DNA from: Mucilaginibacter frigoritolerans
GTDB lineage: Bacteria > Bacteroidota > Bacteroidia > Sphingobacteriales > Sphingobacteriaceae
Assembly: GCF_007830615.1 (NCBI RefSeq)
Contig: NZ_VLLI01000009.1
Span: 1-64,000, forward strand
Length of the DNA: 64,000 bases
Direction of reading: 5' to 3'
Both the position numbers and the translations under genes were made by a program. Every line of letters begins with the position of its first letter. Within the stretch, counting starts at the first letter, position 1. Positions 50,622-60,338 of the stretch are shown one piece after another. The notes beneath the pieces are model-generated. The model ran no database searches. It was not told the DNA's origin and saw nothing but the letters and a program-made list of their open reading frames with translations.

Positions 50622-53354
50622 CTATTTCACTGAATAGCGAAATAGCTGCCTGCCAATATTTCCGTCTTTATCAATACCTTCAACAATTACGCGATAAGTA
50701 CCCTTTCCATCCGAATTAAAATATTCAACGGTTGCATTTCCGGTTTTATCGGTAATAATATTAGGGTTCCAGTAAATGGTACTGCGTGTATCTGTTTTAT
50801 TAGGTTGTGTTTCTCTTGGGCCACTGTACCTCGGCAAATAAAAGGTTCTTATTTTAGCATAGCCTTTAGGGGTATAGTTTACTTCATTTTGTTGCGGTAT
50901 CAGGCTTTTTAATTCTTGCAAGCTAATTTTTTGACCTTCAGGAGCCTTTTTCATATTAATTACGATAGCTCCATTAGTACCATAAGCGCTGTTGACTAAT
51001 CCCAACTCATCTTTTAAAAAGATTTCAACCGATTCAATTTCGCTGGCGTTTATGCTATTTAAGGTATTAACATCAATGGGTTGCCCTCTTAAAAACAACG
51101 CTGCCGGAATCCTTTTCCCCTGGCTGTAATCGCGCATTACATAAAAATTATCATTTTCATAAGTCATGCCCGGCGCCATAGATCTTATACATTCCAATAC
51201 GTTCGCGCAACCTGTCAGCATATTTCCATTAATGGTATGGTCAGCCTCGCTGCTTAAACTTGCTAAACTGCCGTAGTCTTTATGGCTAACCGTTTTAACA
51301 ATTTTGGTATCACGTATCACCACCTCTTTCAATACATTGGTGTTATTGTATTGTATTTTGCTGTTTTTCAAATAGACGCTAAGTGTACTATCTATGTTGA
51401 TGATTTGATCTGGCGTGTTATAATTAACGGGAATTCGTTGTCCCTGATCACCATCAACGGTAAGTACCAGTTCACTTGCCCGGGCATTATTGCGCGCGCT
51501 TAAAGATACCTTGGCCGAATCAGAAAAGGTAAGGTTAGTAAATGCAAAACGTCCTTCAGTATTAGTAGTGGTATTGGCCGAAAAATTTTTGTCGGCAATA
51601 AACAGACGTATATTTCCATTAGCTACCGGGATACCATTGGAAGCCCTAAGGGTCCCGCTAATGTTTATCCCTGTCTCAGGAAGATAACGTATGGCAGGGT
51701 ACTTATCATTCATAATACCATCATATGAAAATCTGCGATACCCTTGTGTTAGTAATAAAACATCGAGGTCTGCTACCGTTTTTGCATCCGGATGGTTAAA
51801 ATAATAATTCGGCTTTTCAATATATCCCTTAATGTCTGATGTGAGTAGTAAGTTGGTTAAAATAGTAGTTTCTGCATCATCATCGTAAGGTACTTTGGCA
51901 TCATCCACAACCGACATTGAAAACTCTCCCTGAGCGGGCTGATCACTGTTTTTTGCAAGTACATTTAACTTGACCATTTGTCTGGTAGTATAGGAGGGGT
52001 GATCGCCACTCACTGCAATGTTTAATAAATCATTATCATGCTTTATAAAAGCAATGCGCTCGCTGATCGGATCTCCATCTTCAGTAAATAGGGTTACCTG
52101 TACAATTCCAGTTGGGAACTTACTTTTAGGTATGGAGGCATTATAAACCTGGTTTTGTAACTGGGTTTTTGCAGCGAAATAAATAACACCATTTGATTTT
52201 GCCAGTATAAAAAATGTTTTGCCCTGATATTGTTTAACAAAAGGTAAATCAGCCTGTATTCTAAGTTTTAAATTATCCGGATCACTATTTTCTACGCTTA
52301 AACATATGGCCCCCGTTTGTATTTTAGGTAGATCGGGAGTGACAGTTGTGCCATCCGCAAAAGTAACTTTAGCTGTATAAGTTTTACCTTCTTCAGGTTT
52401 AAAAACAAAAACGCCCATGCCTAAATGCGTAGACGCAAATTCAGCTACTACGGTATTATTGTTATCAATAATAGTTCCTTTTGCATCAATCCCTAATCCA
52501 TTTGGACTTACAGCTTTAAATGCAACTTTTGAACTTAATCCGGTTATTAATTGCCCCCCCTCCGCAAAAAACTGCAGATCGTTTGGCGCAGAAACAGATT
52601 TTAATGGAAATGTGCTGGTAAACTGCTTGTGACTATTGTTATCAATTTCAGTTATTATAATTGCCGAGTCGAGACCGTAGTTTTTTGTATTGCTAAAGCT
52701 GATATTAATGAAACCGTTTTTGTCGGTTATTCCTTTTCCTTTAATTAAGGTTTCATAATCTTTTTCAACGGTCCAGTTTACCTTTTTTTCACTATAAGGG
52801 TTCCCGTCCCCGTCTTTATATAAAATGTGGGCAGATATTTTGGGTACTTTATTTACTTCGGTTCTTTTAAAAGAAATCTGGGTAGACAAATCATTGTTAA
52901 TAGCATCGCCAATGGTTATATTTTTATTAAAAAAATAGGCAGGGTCACCGTTGTTCATCCAATTGGAAAATGCAACCACACGATAATTACCTTTCTTATA
53001 TACATATTGCGATATAGGGAAAGTACCCCAGGCAACACCATTTTTCACCTGTAATTTTAAGGCCTCAATTAATGAATCTCTTGGCCCCAGTATGTCAACA
53101 TAAATTATTTTGCTTAATGGGCTAAGCTGGTGCTGGTCGATAGTCAGATAGGCTTTAAACCAAATGGTATCGCCTAAAGCGTAATAGGGCTTATCAAAGT
53201 GCAGGTAAAGTTTCTCAGTTGGGAAGCTATTGTACAGCTTAGCTGTTTTAGTCATAATATGATTCAAAACAGCTGTATCAGACTGTGCGGCTGCGCTGAA
53301 ATAAAAAACTATAAGAAATAATAATTGTACAAATAAAACCTTTAAAACTTTCAT
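50622..53354 (-). CDS. Large exported protein with MG2-type domains and a TonB-plug-like C-terminal region
   Basis: 910 residues. Signal peptide (to about residue 24). The region from about 45 (Y-L-H-F-D-K-P-Y-Y-A-L-G-D-T-I-W-F-K-A) is an alpha-2-macroglobulin MG2-like domain, followed by further Ig-like domains and a carboxypeptidase-regulatory-like repeat about residue 560. Residues 700-810 look like a TonB-receptor plug (A-A-L-F-L-R-G-Q-P-I-D-V, N-G-A-I-V-I-N-M), but no beta-barrel follows. This architecture is widespread in Bacteroidota and thought to work with surface lipoproteins or TonB systems; function not proven. Confidence 0.75.
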   Translation of the reverse strand: MKVLKVLFVQLLFLIVFYFSAAAQSDTAVLNHIMTKTAKLYNSFPTEKLYLHFDKPYYALGDTIWFKAYLTIDQHQLSPLSKIIYVDILGPRDSLIEALKLQVKNGVAWGTFPISQYVYKKGNYRVVAFSNWMNNGDPAYFFNKNITIGDAINNDLSTQISFKRTEVNKVPKISAHILYKDGDGNPYSEKKVNWTVEKDYETLIKGKGITDKNGFINISFSNTKNYGLDSAIIITEIDNNSHKQFTSTFPLKSVSAPNDLQFFAEGGQLITGLSSKVAFKAVSPNGLGIDAKGTIIDNNNTVVAEFASTHLGMGVFVFKPEEGKTYTAKVTFADGTTVTPDLPKIQTGAICLSVENSDPDNLKLRIQADLPFVKQYQGKTFFILAKSNGVIYFAAKTQLQNQVYNASIPKSKFPTGIVQVTLFTEDGDPISERIAFIKHDNDLLNIAVSGDHPSYTTRQMVKLNVLAKNSDQPAQGEFSMSVVDDAKVPYDDDAETTILTNLLLTSDIKGYIEKPNYYFNHPDAKTVADLDVLLLTQGYRRFSYDGIMNDKYPAIRYLPETGINISGTLRASNGIPVANGNIRLFIADKNFSANTTTNTEGRFAFTNLTFSDSAKVSLSARNNARASELVLTVDGDQGQRIPVNYNTPDQIINIDSTLSVYLKNSKIQYNNTNVLKEVVIRDTKIVKTVSHKDYGSLASLSSEADHTINGNMLTGCANVLECIRSMAPGMTYENDNFYVMRDYSQGKRIPAALFLRGQPIDVNTLNSINASEIESVEIFLKDELGLVNSAYGTNGAIVINMKKAPEGQKISLQELKSLIPQQNEVNYTPKGYAKIRTFYLPRYSGPRETQPNKTDTRSTIYWNPNIITDKTGNATVEYFNSDGKGTYRVIVEGIDKDGNIGRQLFRYSVK

Positions 53355-53459
53355 GAATTCAGATTGATCTTGGCTACGGGGCTAATATAATCTATTACGG
53401 TTTAAATAAAATCAAATACCGTTTAGTTTAACATTATTTAGGACTTTTAAACAACATTT

Positions 53460-54716
53460 TTACTTAACAACCATTTGCACTGTATTTCTGCTTACCTGTT
53501 CGAGCAGTATCTGCTTACCATTAGTTAACTCTTTTAATGCATCAGGCGAATGATGCCTTACTGTAATTAATGTTAAGCCCTGGTTGTATTTTACTTTAAA
53601 ATCCTGTTGTAAGTTTTGTAACAACCTGTTAAAACGTTCTTCGTAAAAATCAAAACAAACAGAAAAACTTAAAGCAGAAGTTTGCATAGTATTCACTTTT
53701 ACCTGGCTTTGGGCAAACAGGCCAAAAATACTACTCAAATGATTTTCAGATATAAACGAATAGTCTTTAGCTGATAACGATAAAAGCACCTGGTTTTGTT
53801 TGAGGATGATAACAGGCTTAATGAATTTATTAATACCGTCTTCTTTTATTACCGTACCATCAGCCTCCGGATCAGTAAAAGATTTTACAAATAGCGGAAT
53901 TTTGGCATTTTGAAGTGGTTTGATCGTTTTTGGATGAATAACGGACGCTCCATAATAGGTCATTTCTATTGCTTCAGCATAAGTTAATTCATCAAACTTA
54001 ACAGTGTCTTTGAAAAATTTCGGATCAGCGTTTAAAATACCGGGAACATCTTTCCATGTGGTAACGGAATCGGCACCAAGAGAAGCTGCAAATATAGAGG
54101 CGGTATAATCAGATCCTTCACGCCCTAAGGTTGTAGTGAAATTTTCAGAAGTGCCGCCTAAAAAGCCTTGTGTAACAACGATTCCTTTTTGCAATAATGC
54201 AGGGATATCTTTATGAATACTTTGAGATGTTTTTTCCCATTGAACCTGCCCTTCGCGATAGGTATTATCTGTATGGATATATCCTCTTACATCAAGCCAT
54301 TGGCTTTTTAGTCCTACCTTATTCAAATAAGCACTCACTATACGGGTAGATACCATCTCGCCAATAGAAACTATCTGATCGTAAATATAATCATACTCAT
54401 CTTGCGGATCTTCTTCTATGATCCAATCAATCTCTACAAAAGTATTGGCAACATCATCAAAAATAGGAGCAGGGGTATTAAAAAGCATTTCAATAATATC
54501 GTAATGATATTTCTTTATTTCATTAAATATGTTATGCAGATTGTCATTACCATTAAAGTAAGCTTTTGTCAGCTTTTCGAGCGCATTGGTGGTTTTACCC
54601 ATTGCCGAAACCACAATTAACAATTGCTCACCTTCATATCTTTTAACCACATTGGCCAGGTTAACTATGCCATTAGCATCTTTTACGGATGCACCACCGA
54701 ATTTAAAAACCAACAT
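53460..54716 (-). CDS. lysC: Aspartate kinase
   Basis: 418 residues, monofunctional. N-terminal amino-acid kinase fold with K-F-G-G-A-S-V-K-D near the start, T-L-G-R-E-G-S-D-Y-T-A and W-K-D-V-P-G-I-L-N-A-D, then an ACT regulatory part (from about 300). First step of the lysine/threonine/methionine pathway. No homoserine dehydrogenase fusion. Followed by the GNAT upstream gene on the same strand. Confidence 0.92.
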   Translation of the reverse strand: MLVFKFGGASVKDANGIVNLANVVKRYEGEQLLIVVSAMGKTTNALEKLTKAYFNGNDNLHNIFNEIKKYHYDIIEMLFNTPAPIFDDVANTFVEIDWIIEEDPQDEYDYIYDQIVSIGEMVSTRIVSAYLNKVGLKSQWLDVRGYIHTDNTYREGQVQWEKTSQSIHKDIPALLQKGIVVTQGFLGGTSENFTTTLGREGSDYTASIFAASLGADSVTTWKDVPGILNADPKFFKDTVKFDELTYAEAIEMTYYGASVIHPKTIKPLQNAKIPLFVKSFTDPEADGTVIKEDGINKFIKPVIILKQNQVLLSLSAKDYSFISENHLSSIFGLFAQSQVKVNTMQTSALSFSVCFDFYEERFNRLLQNLQQDFKVKYNQGLTLITVRHHSPDALKELTNGKQILLEQVSRNTVQMVVK

Positions 54717-54732
54717 TATAAAGGATTTGATT

Positions 54733-55200
54733 TTATAGATTTAACAATTGTTCTTTTGAAAGCGATGCATTAAGCCAGCCGGCTTCAATATTGGCTTCGT
54801 ACTTGTTATAAAAGTTAATAGCCGGTTCATTCCAATCCAGCACCTGCCAAACCATGCCGCTAAAACCTAGTTCTTTAGCTTCTTCAATGCAGCGTTCAAA
54901 CAGTAATTTACCAACTTTCTTTCCGCGCATGCTTTCAGTAACAATAAAGTCTTCTAGGTATAAGCGTGATCCTTTCCAGGTAGAATAGCGTATATAATAT
55001 AACGCAAAGCCTACAACTATTCCATCCACTTCAGCAACGAAGGCTTTCCAAACCGGCCTAGTACCGAAACCGGTATCTTCAAACTCCTGCAAGGTAACGG
55101 TAACTTCTTCAGGGGCTTTTTCATATATAGCTAATTCATTTATCAGCTCAAGCAATCGTACACAATCTTCTTTTTTTGCGACTCGTAGGTTTATATCCAT
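54733..55200 (-). CDS. GNAT family N-acetyltransferase
   Basis: 155 residues. Acetyl-CoA binding motif near residues 95-105 (R-G-K-K-V-G-K-L-L), preceded by Y-L-E-D-F-I-V-T and followed by V-L-D-W-N-E-P-A-I-N-F-Y. It resembles diamine/spermidine-type N-acetyltransferases of the SSAT group. Substrate not settled. Lies 16 bases before aspartate kinase. Confidence 0.9.
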   Translation of the reverse strand: MDINLRVAKKEDCVRLLELINELAIYEKAPEEVTVTLQEFEDTGFGTRPVWKAFVAEVDGIVVGFALYYIRYSTWKGSRLYLEDFIVTESMRGKKVGKLLFERCIEEAKELGFSGMVWQVLDWNEPAINFYNKYEANIEAGWLNASLSKEQLLNL

Positions 55201-55254
55201 TAGTTTATGAGTATCAGTAGTTTATTAGTCTCAAAACGGCACCCTTTATATAGT

Positions 55255-55944
55255 TTAGTTACTTTTCCAGTGTTTAATTACCCTTTGCCCAAAAATAGTG
55301 CTGCCAAGTCGTACCATATTGCTGCCTTGCTCAATAGCCAGCTTATAATCGGCAGACATGCCCATGGATAAGGTATCAAATGAGTCTTCTTTTCTGAAAA
55401 AGCTCTGTTTCATACCATCAAAAAAAGTTTTTAGTTCGTAGTATTCTTCTTTTATCTGTTTCTCGTTATCAGTGTTGGTAGCAATTCCCATTAGCCCCCG
55501 TATGCGGATGTTTTTTAACTCAGTATATTCTTCTGAACGCAATAATTCTATTGCTTCGTCAAAACCTAAACCGAACTTGGTTTCTTCGTCTGCAATATAA
55601 ATCTGCAACAAGCAATCAATAACCCGATTGTTTTTTTCGGCATGTTTATTTATTTCATGCAAAAGTTTTATACTATCAACAGATTGTATCATGCTGATAA
55701 AAGGAGCAATATATTTTACTTTATTGCTTTGCAAATGACCTATTAAATGCCATTGGATATCTTTTGGCAAATGTTCATATTTTTCAACCAGTTCCTGTAC
55801 CATATTTTCGCCAAACAGACGCTGCCCTGCATCATAGGCTTCCTGTACATCTTCAGCTGGTTTTGTTTTAGAAACAGCTATCAATTTAACATTAATAGGC
55901 ACAGTTTCCTTTTTTAAGCTTTTGATATTATCTGCTATGCTCAT
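55255..55944 (-). CDS. YggS family pyridoxal phosphate-binding protein
   Basis: 229 residues, full length. PLP lysine in L-I-A-V-S-K-T-K-P near residue 26, F-G-E-N-M-V-Q-E near residue 45, W-H-L-I-G-H-L-Q-S-N-K and the later S-M-G-M-S-A-D-Y. A PLP-homeostasis protein in the cytoplasm. Divergent from the DUF4296 gene. Confidence 0.94.
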   Translation of the reverse strand: MSIADNIKSLKKETVPINVKLIAVSKTKPAEDVQEAYDAGQRLFGENMVQELVEKYEHLPKDIQWHLIGHLQSNKVKYIAPFISMIQSVDSIKLLHEINKHAEKNNRVIDCLLQIYIADEETKFGLGFDEAIELLRSEEYTELKNIRIRGLMGIATNTDNEKQIKEEYYELKTFFDGMKQSFFRKEDSFDTLSMGMSADYKLAIEQGSNMVRLGSTIFGQRVIKHWKSN

Positions 55945-55951
55945 TTATCCG

Positions 55952-55959
55952 TAAATTTG
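55952..55959 (+). promoter_or_regulatory. TAAATTTG -7 box before the DUF4296 gene
   Basis: Exact TAnnTTTG match 28 bases before the ATG at 55988; the upstream TTTG is further away than normal, so the call is weak. Confidence 0.3.
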
Positions 55960-55987
55960 TTCAATTATTAAGCCGCTAAATTACAGA

Positions 55988-56386
55988 ATGCGTAAATATA
56001 TCACCCTGTTTTTTTCAGTAACCTTTTTTTTATATGCCTGCAAAGGCGATAAAACACCCGCCGGAATTATAAAACACGACCAAATGGTTAGTTTATTAAC
56101 CGATGTACACATTATTGATGGTAGTTTGTACAGTGTACAGCAAACTCCTGATACTTTATATAAATATGGTAGTGGTAAATACCGCGCCCTGTTTAAAAGA
56201 TACGGTATTGATACTGCGCAATTTAGAAGAAGTATGAAATATTATGCTTCACAGCCTACCGAAATGGGAGCAATGTACGATCAGATTCTGGCGAATTTAA
56301 AAGTGAAAATTGATTCTCTTAATAAAATTCAATCAAAAAATATTCAACAAAAACAGAATGCTCTATCCCCCAACCAGCATAGATAA
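55988..56386 (+). CDS. DUF4296 lipoprotein
   Basis: 132 residues. Lipobox F-L-Y-A-C17. Then M-V-S-L-L-T-D-V-H-I-I-D-G and Y-R-A-L-F-K-R-Y-G-I-D-T, the family pattern. A small periplasmic lipoprotein of unknown function. Its last 29 bases overlap the mutS2 start, so the two are translated from one transcript. Confidence 0.9.
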   Translation: MRKYITLFFSVTFFLYACKGDKTPAGIIKHDQMVSLLTDVHIIDGSLYSVQQTPDTLYKYGSGKYRALFKRYGIDTAQFRRSMKYYASQPTEMGAMYDQILANLKVKIDSLNKIQSKNIQQKQNALSPNQHR

Positions 56387-58721
56387 GCTGGGTTTTACTG
56401 AAATAAAAGAACTTATTAAGGCACATTGCTTGAGCGAAATGGGTCGCCAGATGGTTGATCGCATACAGGTAATGAACAATTATGATCAGATACGGAAATT
56501 TCTGAGTCAAGCCAATGAGTTTAAAAATATACTTGAAAATGATGATGCCCTGCCTATTAATCATTTTTTCGACATCAAATCACTCGCTAATAAGGCCCGG
56601 ATTGAAGGAGTTTTTTTAAACGAGGAAGAGTTTTACCAGGTACAAGCATCATTAACTACTGTTTTTGCAGTTATTGCTTATTTTAATGAGCGGGAAGGAT
56701 TATACCCTAACCTTGTTGCCTTATTTGAACATTTACCTATTGAAAAGGCTATTCTAAAAAAAATAGATACGGTAATTGATCAAAAAGGGAAAATAAGACC
56801 TAATGCATCTCGTGAGCTTCAAGAAATAACATCAGGTATAGCCAAGGCTGAACAAGAAGCCCGCAAAAAGATCGACATGGTATTTAAAAATGCCAGCAGC
56901 AATGGCTGGACTGCCGATGGTTCATTAACCGTGCGTGACGGACGTTTGTGCATTCCTTTATTAGCTGAGAATAAACGAAAAATAAAAGGTTTTATTCACG
57001 ATGAGTCAGCATCCGGCCAAACCGTTTATATGGAACCGGAGGAGGTTTTTTCGCTCAATAATAAGATCCGCGATCTGGAATTTGATCGCCGTCGTGAAAT
57101 TATCAAAATACTTACTCATTTAACAGATGAGTTAAGGCCCTATGTTCCTTTGTTATTATCGTACCATAGTTTGTTAACCAAGCTTGATTTTGTACGTGCA
57201 AAAGCGCTTTTTGCAATTGACATTGAGGGCGAAATGCCCGTAGTAGTTAATGAGGCTACTTTAAAACTAAATAATGCACGCCACCCGCTTTTGCTGCTAA
57301 GTTTTAAAAAAGAACAGAAAACAGTTGTGCCATTAAATGTTCAAATTGATGAGCATACAAGGGTTATAGTAGTATCTGGGCCAAACGCCGGCGGAAAGTC
57401 GGTTTGCATGAAAACAGTTGGCCTTTTACAGATGATGGTACAGGCAGGGTTGTTAATATCAGCATCAGAAGTGAGCGTTGTAGGCGTGTTTAAGCAGATA
57501 TTTGTTGATATAGGTGATGATCAGTCAATTGAAAGCGATTTGAGTACCTATAGTGCCCATCTTTCCAAAATGAAAAATTTTGTGGAACAGGCTAATGGCA
57601 AAACCATGATATTAATTGATGAGTTTGGAACAGGTACCGACCCACAATTTGGTGGGCCAATAGCAGAAGCTGTGCTGGAATCATTAAATCATAAAAAGGT
57701 TAAAGGAATGGTAACCACTCACTATTCAAATTTGAAGATCTTTGCCAGCCATACCGAAGGGCTTGAAAATGCATCCATGTTATTTAATAATATGGAAATG
57801 AAGCCGCTTTACATACTTGAAGTTGGTAAGCCGGGAAGTTCATATGCTTTTGAAATTGCACAAAAAATTGGCTTGCCACAAAATGTGCTCAACCTGGCAA
57901 AAAACAAAATTAGCGAAGGTCAGAAAAAGGTAGATACTTTGCTTGTTGATTTAGAGCGTGAGAAAAAGGAAATTTTTGATACTAAACTTAAACTCGACAA
58001 ACAGCAAAGGCAAGTGAACACACTTTTGGCTGAAAACGAAAAACTAAAAAGTTACCTGGAAGAAAATAAAAAAGCCCTTATTAAAGATGCTAAAGACCAG
58101 GCTAAAAATATTATTTTAAATGCTAATAAACTGGTTGAGAATACTATATCAGAAATTAAAAGCAGTAATGCCGATAAGGAGAAAACCCGTACACTTCGTG
58201 AGAATTTAAATATCGAACTACAAAAAAATACAGTTAAACCGGTTGCACCTAAGCCACTTCCTGCAGATGATGAAGAGCTAAAACCAGGTGATTGGGTAAA
58301 ACTAATCGATAGCGAAACAACTGGGCAGGTGATTGAGCTGATAAAGGACAATGTGGTAATTGCCATTGGTGATTTACGTACTGTGGCCAAGCGGAAACGG
58401 GTGGTTAAAGTGTCGCGATCATCGGTGCCAAAAGAAATGCGGAAAAGCTTTAGTTCGCATACTGGTGATGTGGCTAGTTTTAGCCCGGAGATTGATGTGC
58501 GGGGAATGCGTACCGAAGATGCCTTGAGCAATATTGAACGATTATTCGACCGTGCATTAATGATGGGTTATGGCAATTTAAAAATCATTCATGGTAAGGG
58601 TGATGGCATATTGCGTAAAATGATAAGGCAATATCTTAAAAAGTATGAACAAGTTGACCGAATGGAAGATGAGCATGCCGACAGAGGAGGAGATGGTATT
58701 ACTTATGTATATTTGAAATAA
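56358..58721 (+). CDS. mutS2: MutS2: ribosome-collision/recombination ATPase with Smr domain
   Basis: 787 residues from the ATG at 56358 (M-L-Y-P-P-T-S); a further upstream start lies deeper inside the previous gene. Core MutS ATPase: Walker A G-P-N-A-G-G-K-S near residue 345, Walker B I-L-I-D-E-F-G-T-G-T-D near residue 420; a coiled-coil region near 520-620; C-terminal Smr domain (I-D-V-R-G-M-R-T-E-D-A then I-I-H-G-K-G-D-G). MutS2 proteins split collided ribosomes or limit recombination depending on species. It overlaps the DUF4296 gene. Confidence 0.94.
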   Translation: MLYPPTSIDKLGFTEIKELIKAHCLSEMGRQMVDRIQVMNNYDQIRKFLSQANEFKNILENDDALPINHFFDIKSLANKARIEGVFLNEEEFYQVQASLTTVFAVIAYFNEREGLYPNLVALFEHLPIEKAILKKIDTVIDQKGKIRPNASRELQEITSGIAKAEQEARKKIDMVFKNASSNGWTADGSLTVRDGRLCIPLLAENKRKIKGFIHDESASGQTVYMEPEEVFSLNNKIRDLEFDRRREIIKILTHLTDELRPYVPLLLSYHSLLTKLDFVRAKALFAIDIEGEMPVVVNEATLKLNNARHPLLLLSFKKEQKTVVPLNVQIDEHTRVIVVSGPNAGGKSVCMKTVGLLQMMVQAGLLISASEVSVVGVFKQIFVDIGDDQSIESDLSTYSAHLSKMKNFVEQANGKTMILIDEFGTGTDPQFGGPIAEAVLESLNHKKVKGMVTTHYSNLKIFASHTEGLENASMLFNNMEMKPLYILEVGKPGSSYAFEIAQKIGLPQNVLNLAKNKISEGQKKVDTLLVDLEREKKEIFDTKLKLDKQQRQVNTLLAENEKLKSYLEENKKALIKDAKDQAKNIILNANKLVENTISEIKSSNADKEKTRTLRENLNIELQKNTVKPVAPKPLPADDEELKPGDWVKLIDSETTGQVIELIKDNVVIAIGDLRTVAKRKRVVKVSRSSVPKEMRKSFSSHTGDVASFSPEIDVRGMRTEDALSNIERLFDRALMMGYGNLKIIHGKGDGILRKMIRQYLKKYEQVDRMEDEHADRGGDGITYVYLK

Positions 58722-58735
58722 ACTGATAAAACCAA

Positions 58736-59821
58736 ATGATAATGAATAGTAAATATCTTGTTTTTTGTATTTGTTTTTTAATAGGCTTAAACTGTTCAGC
58801 CCAGCTTATAACTGTAAAAAACAACGACAAGCACATTCGCTATATGGGCAGAATTGCTCAAACCGATACGGTTTCAGAACTTTCATGGTCTGGCAGTTCT
58901 ATAAAAATCAACTTTACAGGATCAGGGATAAGTGCTGTTTTGAAAGATGAACGAGGGGATAATACTTATAATGTTATTGTAGATAATAAGGTAATTAGTG
59001 TTCTTCGTCCGGATCCAATAAAAAAGGAATACAAGCTGGCAAGCAATTTATTAGGTGGTAAACACACCCTTGAATTATTTAAAAGAAGCGAATGGGCAAT
59101 GGGCAAAACAAGGTTTTACAGCTTCGAACTAAATAAAGGTGGCAGGTTTTTACCTGCTGATCCGGCCCGTAAACGAAAAATTGAGTTTTTTGGTGATTCC
59201 ATTACATGCGGATATGCAGATGAAGATTCTACCGGGCAAGATAGAGGCACCAGTCCCTATGAAAACGGTTATTTAAGTTATGCCACCTTAACGGCAAAGC
59301 ATTTTGATGCCGAATTTAATAATACATCTAAAAGTGGCATAGGTATAATGGTTAGCTGGTTCCCATTCACCATGCCTGATATGTACGACCGTTTGGATGC
59401 GAACGATCCAAACAGTAAGTGGGATTTTACAAAATATACACCTGATTTGGTGGTGATTAACCTTTTTCAAAATGACAGCTGGTTGGTTAATTTACCTAAC
59501 AATGATCAATTTAAGGCTAAATTTGGGACAACCGCGCCAACACCACAATTTATTGTTAACGCATACAGTAATTTTATAAAGACTATAAGGGGTAAATATC
59601 CCAAGGCACAAATTATTTGCATTTTAGGAAGCATGGACGCTACCAAACAAGGTTCACCATGGCCGGGATATATAGAAAAGGCTGTTGCATCATTAAATGA
59701 TAAAAACATTTATACGCATTTTATCCCTTACAAAAACACCAATGGGCATCCAAGTGTTAAAGAACAACAGGCAATGGCCGATGACCTGATTGCGTTTATG
59801 AATAAAACAATCACGTGGTAA
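58736..59821 (+). CDS. Secreted SGNH-hydrolase esterase (CE2-like)
   Basis: 361 residues. Signal peptide (ending C-S-A-Q). An N-terminal jelly-roll module (about 25-140) is followed by the SGNH domain: F-F-G-D-S-I-T-C-G-Y (GDS, nucleophile Ser, about residue 155), the Gly/Asn blocks V-V-I-N-L-F-Q-N-D and the catalytic His near the end (G-H-P-S-V-K-E). Same layout as CE2 acetyl-xylan esterases; likely removes acetyl groups from plant-type glycans. Two ATGs are possible two codons apart. Confidence 0.85.
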   Translation: MIMNSKYLVFCICFLIGLNCSAQLITVKNNDKHIRYMGRIAQTDTVSELSWSGSSIKINFTGSGISAVLKDERGDNTYNVIVDNKVISVLRPDPIKKEYKLASNLLGGKHTLELFKRSEWAMGKTRFYSFELNKGGRFLPADPARKRKIEFFGDSITCGYADEDSTGQDRGTSPYENGYLSYATLTAKHFDAEFNNTSKSGIGIMVSWFPFTMPDMYDRLDANDPNSKWDFTKYTPDLVVINLFQNDSWLVNLPNNDQFKAKFGTTAPTPQFIVNAYSNFIKTIRGKYPKAQIICILGSMDATKQGSPWPGYIEKAVASLNDKNIYTHFIPYKNTNGHPSVKEQQAMADDLIAFMNKTITW

Positions 59822-59860
59822 ATAAGATAAACTAATTTACCAGGAGGGGATTATTAAAAA

Positions 59861-60181
59861 CTATGTTTCAATATGATCCCTTTGATAAGTTTCTTCATCA
59901 ATATCTTCGCCTACCTTTTGTTGATCAGGTAGCTCATTGGGTCCTGGAATATTGGGTGCGTCATCATCTTCACCTTGTTGTGATCCTCCTTTATGCGGGC
60001 GATCGTTTTCACCATTCCCCCGTTCAACTTTTTCAGGCTTAGGCTCTTCATTTTCCATATTGATTTGTGGTTGGAAAGCGTTGTGATCCGATGAAACGTC
60101 CTGGTCTTTTTGCCTGAAGTTATCGTTTTCCTGTTTGGATTGATCCTTGTCTTTCCAAAGCACTTCATTGTTAAGTTCCAT
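59861..60181 (-). CDS. Small, highly charged hydrophilic protein
   Basis: 106 residues, rich in Glu, Asp, Gln, Asn and Lys with almost no hydrophobic stretch and no signal peptide; probably disordered. No family recognised. Coding is supported by the clean length and codon pattern but not by homology. Confidence 0.55.
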   Translation of the reverse strand: MELNNEVLWKDKDQSKQENDNFRQKDQDVSSDHNAFQPQINMENEEPKPEKVERGNGENDRPHKGGSQQGEDDDAPNIPGPNELPDQQKVGEDIDEETYQRDHIET

Positions 60182-60338
60182 TGGTTTAATTATTGGTATA
60201 TTATTTATAAGCTTTCTGCTTTGTAATTGTTTTGATTTTGTTGAGGTTGTTTATGCTATTATATTGGCAGTGGATGAGAATTAAAACTATTATGCATCAA
60301 TATAAAATATATAACTTTACCCCAACCAATTATTATAA

